From positions 2,398,501-2,462,500 of the forward strand of contig JACVVK020000035.1 of the NCBI GenBank assembly GCA_018292915.2: DNA of 64,000 nucleotides, given 5' to 3'. The notes under the pieces are model-generated. The model made no database searches and was not told where the DNA came from. It saw only the letters and a program-made list of their open reading frames with translations. Below, one piece after another: positions 1 to 64,000 of this stretch (positions are counted from its first letter, which is position 1; every line of letters starts with the position of its first letter). Made by a program: the position numbers and the translations under genes. Origin of the DNA: Batillaria attramentaria. Taxonomy: Eukaryota; Mollusca; Gastropoda; Batillariidae.

Positions 1-155
1 AACTGTACCATTTTCCAGTTTTCCAAAACTATCATTTTCCAATTTTTCACAACAGCGCCAAAACAGTGCCATTTCCAGTTTTCCAAAACTGTACCATTTT
101 CCAGTTTTTCAAAACAGTGCCAAAACAGTGCCATTTTCCAGTTTTTCAAAACAGC
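1..155. repeat. Degenerate tandem repeat at window edge
   Basis: Repeats of a CCATTTTCCAGTTTTCCAAA-like word with CAAAACAGTGC spacers fill the first 155 bases. The array probably continues outside the window. It lies in the intron downstream of the last dynein exon seen. Confidence 0.75.
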
Positions 156-707
156 AACGAGTTTTGTTAAATGACTGCTATCATTCCTGCAGTTAATAGG
201 CAAGTATGGTGTGATCTGACTGCGTCCCAACAAACAAGTGTCACACAGTGCATGTCTCACTTCCGGTGTTGAAAGAAATAACGTACCATTTCCAATCATA
301 TATTTGCCGTGAAACTCTGTAAAGCAATGATATACATCACACTATCATTATCTGCAAGATAATTTTCAGGACCTTGTCTTCCAAAATGCCTTCTACAAGC
401 CCACAATTTTTTAAACCCCCCCCCCCCCCCCCCAAAAGGCAAAATTTTAAAGTAGGTATAGGTGGGTGGCGCTGCACGGCAGTGATGCACTTTCCCTGGA
501 GGAAGCAACCTGGATTTCCCAAAAGGGAGAAGAAAAAATTACATGTATTTAAAATTAAAAATAAAAAAAACAACGAAAAAAAACCCCTAGCATCCCGATT
601 TACATTGCAATTTCAAAAGTTACCAACAACGTCACACCCAGACAACGCATATCAGCTTCAGAACCCTGTTCACTATCATCACAAGAAGGGTGCTTTCTGC
701 TGCATAC

Positions 708-62361
<61,654 letters not shown>

Positions 62362-63594
62362 CTATCACAAACACACATGACAGTAATTCAACATTTGCAC
62401 ACAGAAGTACAAAGAAAATAAAAAGAAACACCTAAACTTTATATGATTAAATAAGATCTTTGGCAACCCACACAGATTTTTTTTGTCTCATTTTGTGTTT
62501 CACCTTTCTCTAGAAGTAAGAAAATTTCAATTCACTCATAAGGAATAATTTTTATAGTTAGGTGAGCGAATGGAATTTGCATGACAAGTATAACTGGAAT
62601 TCTCCATGAGTGAAACTACTCAGTACTACATGTGTAAAAGAGATGGTATCTGTATTTTAATCTTTTTGAACCATGTAGAAATGAACAAAACACTAAAAGA
62701 AACAAAGAAAGATGAAAGTTTGTTCAAACATTTCACCAAACGCTGTTCAAGATGTCAAGAGTTTCATGAGAATGAAAAGAACCATTTGTGCAGTTCTGTG
62801 ATAACCACGACGACAAACTCTCAAAGCATGCAGGTTACCAAAATCACTAGAAAACCAGTGCATGCGATATCCAACAAAAAAGACAAAAATGCACATTAAG
62901 ATGCATGTCCTGGATACAGAAGTGCAACGATGACGCAATATCCTGTCAAAATCCAATGAAACAGATCTTTGAAACAGTAACAGCATCACAACCTTGATAA
63001 AGGTGAAACGGCAAATACAACATGAAAGTGAAACACTCATGCCTCATGCTTGTTGTCACCATCTGAAAGATGGATGATCTGGGGTGGGGTGGGGTGGGGG
63101 GTGGGCATGGGTCTAGACAGTGGTCTGAGGTCCATCAAAATTCTCAATAACCAACAAAATTGTGTTTTTAGATCAACAAATCCCACAGTGTTCCTTTCAT
63201 CTGTCCATAAAGAAAACACAGGAAGTACGTAAAACAGATCTAAGAGATTCACGGAATCCGTCGAGTAAAACTGTAGATTTTTTTATTCATTTTGTTCCAC
63301 ACACAATAAAAATAATGGTTACAAAAATATTAAATGAAAAACAAAAACAAAATAAAGCAGAAAACTGGTGTACAGGTTCAAAGATTATGTCGTAATTGCT
63401 CGTGTAAACTCGTCTTTCGCATGATTTTTCTGTTCACAATAGTGGCGTCTGAAAAAAGCACTGGGGTATATATCACCTTCTTGGCCAACAGTCCCGCTAT
63501 ATGTACCTCTTTGTCTGGACATTAAAAAAAAAAAAAAGAATGAAAATGTGCAATTCCTGATTTAGGGTATCAACATACCGGTATGCACATGCAT

Positions 63595-63688
<94 letters not shown>

Positions 63689-64000
63689 TGAGAAATGAAA
63701 TGAAACTTTTATTTTTCAAGGAGACAGAGAGCCAGAGACAGGCAGGCATACAGATCTAAATGCTCAAATACCTCCACAAGTGACAAAACTTTACCACTAG
63801 ATGGAATATGCAATCACAGACTTTGTGTGAACTACACCAGAAATGCAAACAACTGCCACAGAAACTGTTTGAGGTGATCACGAACGACAATCAAGTGACT
63901 CTCGCATGCATGAAGTGAAGAACCAGACTCGTGATAGCTCACTCAAAGTATGTATGATCTGAAAATCTGCATGTATTTCCATGTTCTAAACTGAAAATAC
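62362..64000. other. Upstream intron of DNHD1 with CA microsatellite
   Basis: No further coding exon was recognised above 62,361. A CA run of about 89 bp fills 63,598-63,686. The next exon towards the N-terminus must lie beyond the window, or be too short or divergent for me to see. Confidence 0.5.

Noticed and set aside
63460..63515. Possible short exon near 63,480-63,510 upstream of the first dynein exon
   Set aside because: About 30 nt with weak splice sites and no recognisable family sequence.

Overview
The window is animal nuclear DNA, not bacterial. Genes are split by GT-AG introns, and the non-coding sequence is full of CA/GT microsatellites, poly-C tracts, minisatellites, tRNA-derived SINEs, short foldback transposons and 5'-truncated LINE tails. 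The repeat style (tRNA-headed SINEs, frequent ACATGTAC-type words, very long GT arrays) suggests a lophotrochozoan, most likely a mollusc and perhaps a marine gastropod; that placement is inference. || Almost the whole window is one gene on the minus strand. I traced 66 coding exons from 62,361 down to 708 (11,324 nt, about 3,775 residues). They encode a dynein heavy chain: end of the tail and linker (62.4-52.2 kb), AAA1 (51.6-43.3 kb), AAA2 (42.4-36.1 kb), AAA3 (35.7-31.3 kb), a disordered acidic insert (30.9-25.9 kb), AAA4 (25.3-22.1 kb), stalk and microtubule-binding tip (21.6-16.4 kb), AAA5 (15.9-11.9 kb), a post-AAA5 helical region (11.4-10.3 kb), and the start of AAA6 (2.1-0.7 kb). Both ends of the gene lie outside the window. 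Altered catalytic motifs in AAA1, loss of the AAA4 P-loop and large disordered inserts point to DNHD1 (dynein heavy chain domain-containing 1) rather than a standard axonemal or cytoplasmic dynein. Every exon junction keeps reading phase except in the AAA3 P-loop exon, which carries one extra base. || A second complete gene, on the plus strand (5,000-7,814, two coding exons), lies inside the 8.2-kb dynein intron between 10,317 and 2,090. It encodes a secreted-then-anchored receptor-like protein of about 781 residues: signal peptide, about 14 leucine-rich repeats, cysteine-rich LRR caps, an FN3-like domain, one membrane segment and a 185-residue tail without a TIR domain. Its single coding intron holds a perfect 52-bp inverted repeat. 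|| The introns hold at least five SINE families, three LINE 3' ends, a TA-flanked mariner-type MITE, TTAA-flanked MITEs (one invaded several times) and several minisatellites. Three dynein exons have their splice donor duplicated in tandem, once as a seven-copy 50-bp array. The two genes are not obviously linked in function; the nesting is the main architectural feature.
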